DNA of 13,535 nucleotides from AWTP1-13 sp035714005 (GTDB taxonomy: Bacteria; Pseudomonadota; Alphaproteobacteria; Rhizobiales; Hyphomicrobiaceae), in assembly GCA_035714005.1 (NCBI GenBank), contig DASTMQ010000006.1, positions 1-13,535 of the forward strand. Direction: 5' to 3'. The translations under genes were made by a program, and so were the position numbers. Shown here piece after piece: positions 12,477-13,535 of this stretch (within the stretch, counting starts at the first letter, position 1; each line of letters opens with the position of its first letter). The notes beneath the pieces were generated by a model. It had not been told where the DNA came from. It saw nothing but the letters and a program-made list of their open reading frames with translations, and did no database searches.

Positions 12477-13535
12477 TCAAGCCTTGCTGTCAGGTGGCAG
12501 GCGCTCCGCGCGCGTTCGCGTGCCGGCGATCTCGGCCTCGCTAAAGCCCGCCTGCCGCAGCACGTCGGCGGTGTCTGCGCCAAGCAGCGGCGGCGGCAGG
12601 TCGGCTTCCACGGGCAGGTGTTCGATGTTGACCGCCTGCCGCAACGTGCGCGTAACCGGCGTGTCATGGGCGAAGTTGGGCGTGAAGAAGCCCACGTCCG
12701 CCAAATGCGGATCCTCCAGCAAATCGCGCGGCGTGCGCACGGGCTGGGAGGGAATGTCGAGCTGTTTGAAGCATGCCAGCCACTCGGCGGAGGTGCGCGA
12801 AGGCAGGGCCGCCGCCAGCATGTCGTAAAGATCGTCGACGCGGCGGCTACGCTCGGTGGCATTGCTGAACCACGGCTGCTCGCAGACATCGGCGCGGCCG
12901 ATCTCGCCCAACACCTTGGTCCAGTTGCGCTGCGTATAGGGCAACACACCGATCCAGCCGTCCTTTGTCTGGTAGGGGCGCCGACCCTGGGAGAGGACCC
13001 GCGTGTAGCCAATGCTGCCACGATCCTCAAACGTCGCCGCCCCGAGGTGCTCGCTCAAGCTGAATGCCGCCATCAGCTCAAACATCGGCACCTCGATGTA
13101 GCCGGGCACTTCCCCGCTGCGTTCCCGATAGAGCAGGGCCGCCAGCAAAGCATAGGCAAGATGCAGGCCCGAAATCTTGTCGGCGGCAATCGTTGGGGCG
13201 TAACGGGGCGTGCCGTCCCGCAGCTCGAACAAACCGGCAAAACCCGACGCGGCCTGAATCACATCATCATAGGCCGGCTTGCCGGCGTAGCGGCCGTGCC
13301 GACCGAAGCCGACCGCTGCCGCATAGATGATTTTCGGGTTGGCGGCGCGTACGGCCTTGAAGGTGAAGCCGAGCTTGTCCATGGCCTCCTGGCGCATGTT
13401 GTGCACGAGCACATCGGCCGTGGGCAAAAGCTTGAACAGGGCGGCTTTGCCCGCCTCGCTTTTGAGATCGAGCGCTATTGAGCGCTTGTTGCGATTGTTA
13501 TTGGCGAAGATGGCGCTGATGCCGGGGCCAGCCAC
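12477..13535 (-). CDS. Class III (CaiB/BaiF, family III) CoA-transferase, N-terminus beyond window
   Basis: 352 residues are visible and the frame runs off the right edge. It moves CoA between an acyl-CoA donor and a carboxylic acid through an enzyme-bound anhydride. The first visible residues (FANNNRNKRSIALDLK, about 10-25) normally sit some 60-70 residues into the family, so the Rossmann start is missing. Landmarks are VLVHNMR (42-48), KPAYDDVIQAASG (86-98) and AADKISGLHLAY (117-128). In the last, Asp119 aligns with the catalytic aspartate of formyl-CoA transferase. LAALLYRERSGE follows as in relatives. The C-terminal domain contains the usual LLEDPHLADVGFF segment. Relatives act on carnitine, formate/oxalate, succinate, mesaconate or bile acids. 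The substrate here is not predictable. It converges on the second small gene. Confidence 0.92.
   Translation of the reverse strand: MAGPGISAIFANNNRNKRSIALDLKSEAGKAALFKLLPTADVLVHNMRQEAMDKLGFTFKAVRAANPKIIYAAAVGFGRHGRYAGKPAYDDVIQAASGFAGLFELRDGTPRYAPTIAADKISGLHLAYALLAALLYRERSGEVPGYIEVPMFELMAAFSLSEHLGAATFEDRGSIGYTRVLSQGRRPYQTKDGWIGVLPYTQRNWTKVLGEIGRADVCEQPWFSNATERSRRVDDLYDMLAAALPSRTSAEWLACFKQLDIPSQPVRTPRDLLEDPHLADVGFFTPNFAHDTPVTRTLRQAVNIEHLPVEADLPPPLLGADTADVLRQAGFSEAEIAGTRTRAERLPPDSKA

Noticed and set aside
12258..13481. 407-codon + strand frame opposite the CoA-transferase and out of frame with the second small gene
   Set aside because: It is an antisense shadow. The minus strand carries the catalytic and structural motifs of a family III CoA-transferase.

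Overview
The window is GC-rich chromosomal DNA from an alphaproteobacterium, most likely of the Hyphomicrobiales (Rhizobiales). I infer this from a DUF1236 protein, a DinB polymerase with the N-terminal four-cysteine extension common in that class, a Trm112-type protein lacking most of its zinc cysteines, and the run ProXp-ala / CnoX-type thioredoxin / stand-alone LON-N / Trm112-like. No database search was possible, so family names rest on motifs read by eye. There is no sign of phage, insertion sequence, integron or CRISPR array. Gene density is high and the content is mostly housekeeping or catabolic.

Layout, left to right. On the + strand, positions 2-847 hold the 3' part of an Arg/Gln-rich protein ending in two DUF1236-like repeats, closed by a clear intrinsic terminator (870-899). 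A secreted matrixin-type zinc protease (1197-1982, TTG start) follows. It converges, with a 16-bp gap, on a minus-strand series: a stand-alone zinc methionine-synthase-like methyltransferase (1999-3159), DNA polymerase IV (3324-4538) and an acyl-CoA dehydrogenase (4660-5799). Next comes a tight minus-strand block read in the order ProXp-ala (7841-8362), CnoX-like thioredoxin-TPR chaperone (6850-7773), LON substrate-binding protein (6145-6825) and Trm112-like protein (5877-6110). This block looks like a small translation-fidelity and protein-quality-control unit. A tRNA-Gly(GCC) gene with encoded CCA (8508-8582) diverges from it.

About 700 bp without a convincing gene follow the tRNA. The + strand then carries an XdhC/CoxI-family molybdoenzyme maturation factor (9278-10324), a PcaF-like thiolase (10382-11584), and two unrecognised 75-residue proteins (11820-12047 and 12236-12463), each with a near-perfect Shine-Dalgarno sequence. 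The intergenic DNA around the two small genes holds inverted repeats that could fold in the transcript. The window closes with a minus-strand class III CoA-transferase (12477-13535) whose N-terminus lies beyond the right edge.

The acyl-CoA dehydrogenase, thiolase and CoA-transferase suggest acyl-CoA (fatty, dicarboxylic or aromatic acid) catabolism, but they are not in one operon. I do not see an obviously new multi-gene system. The items most worth a second look are the paired small genes with their structured leader, the LON-N/CnoX pairing, and the gene-poor stretch downstream of the tRNA.
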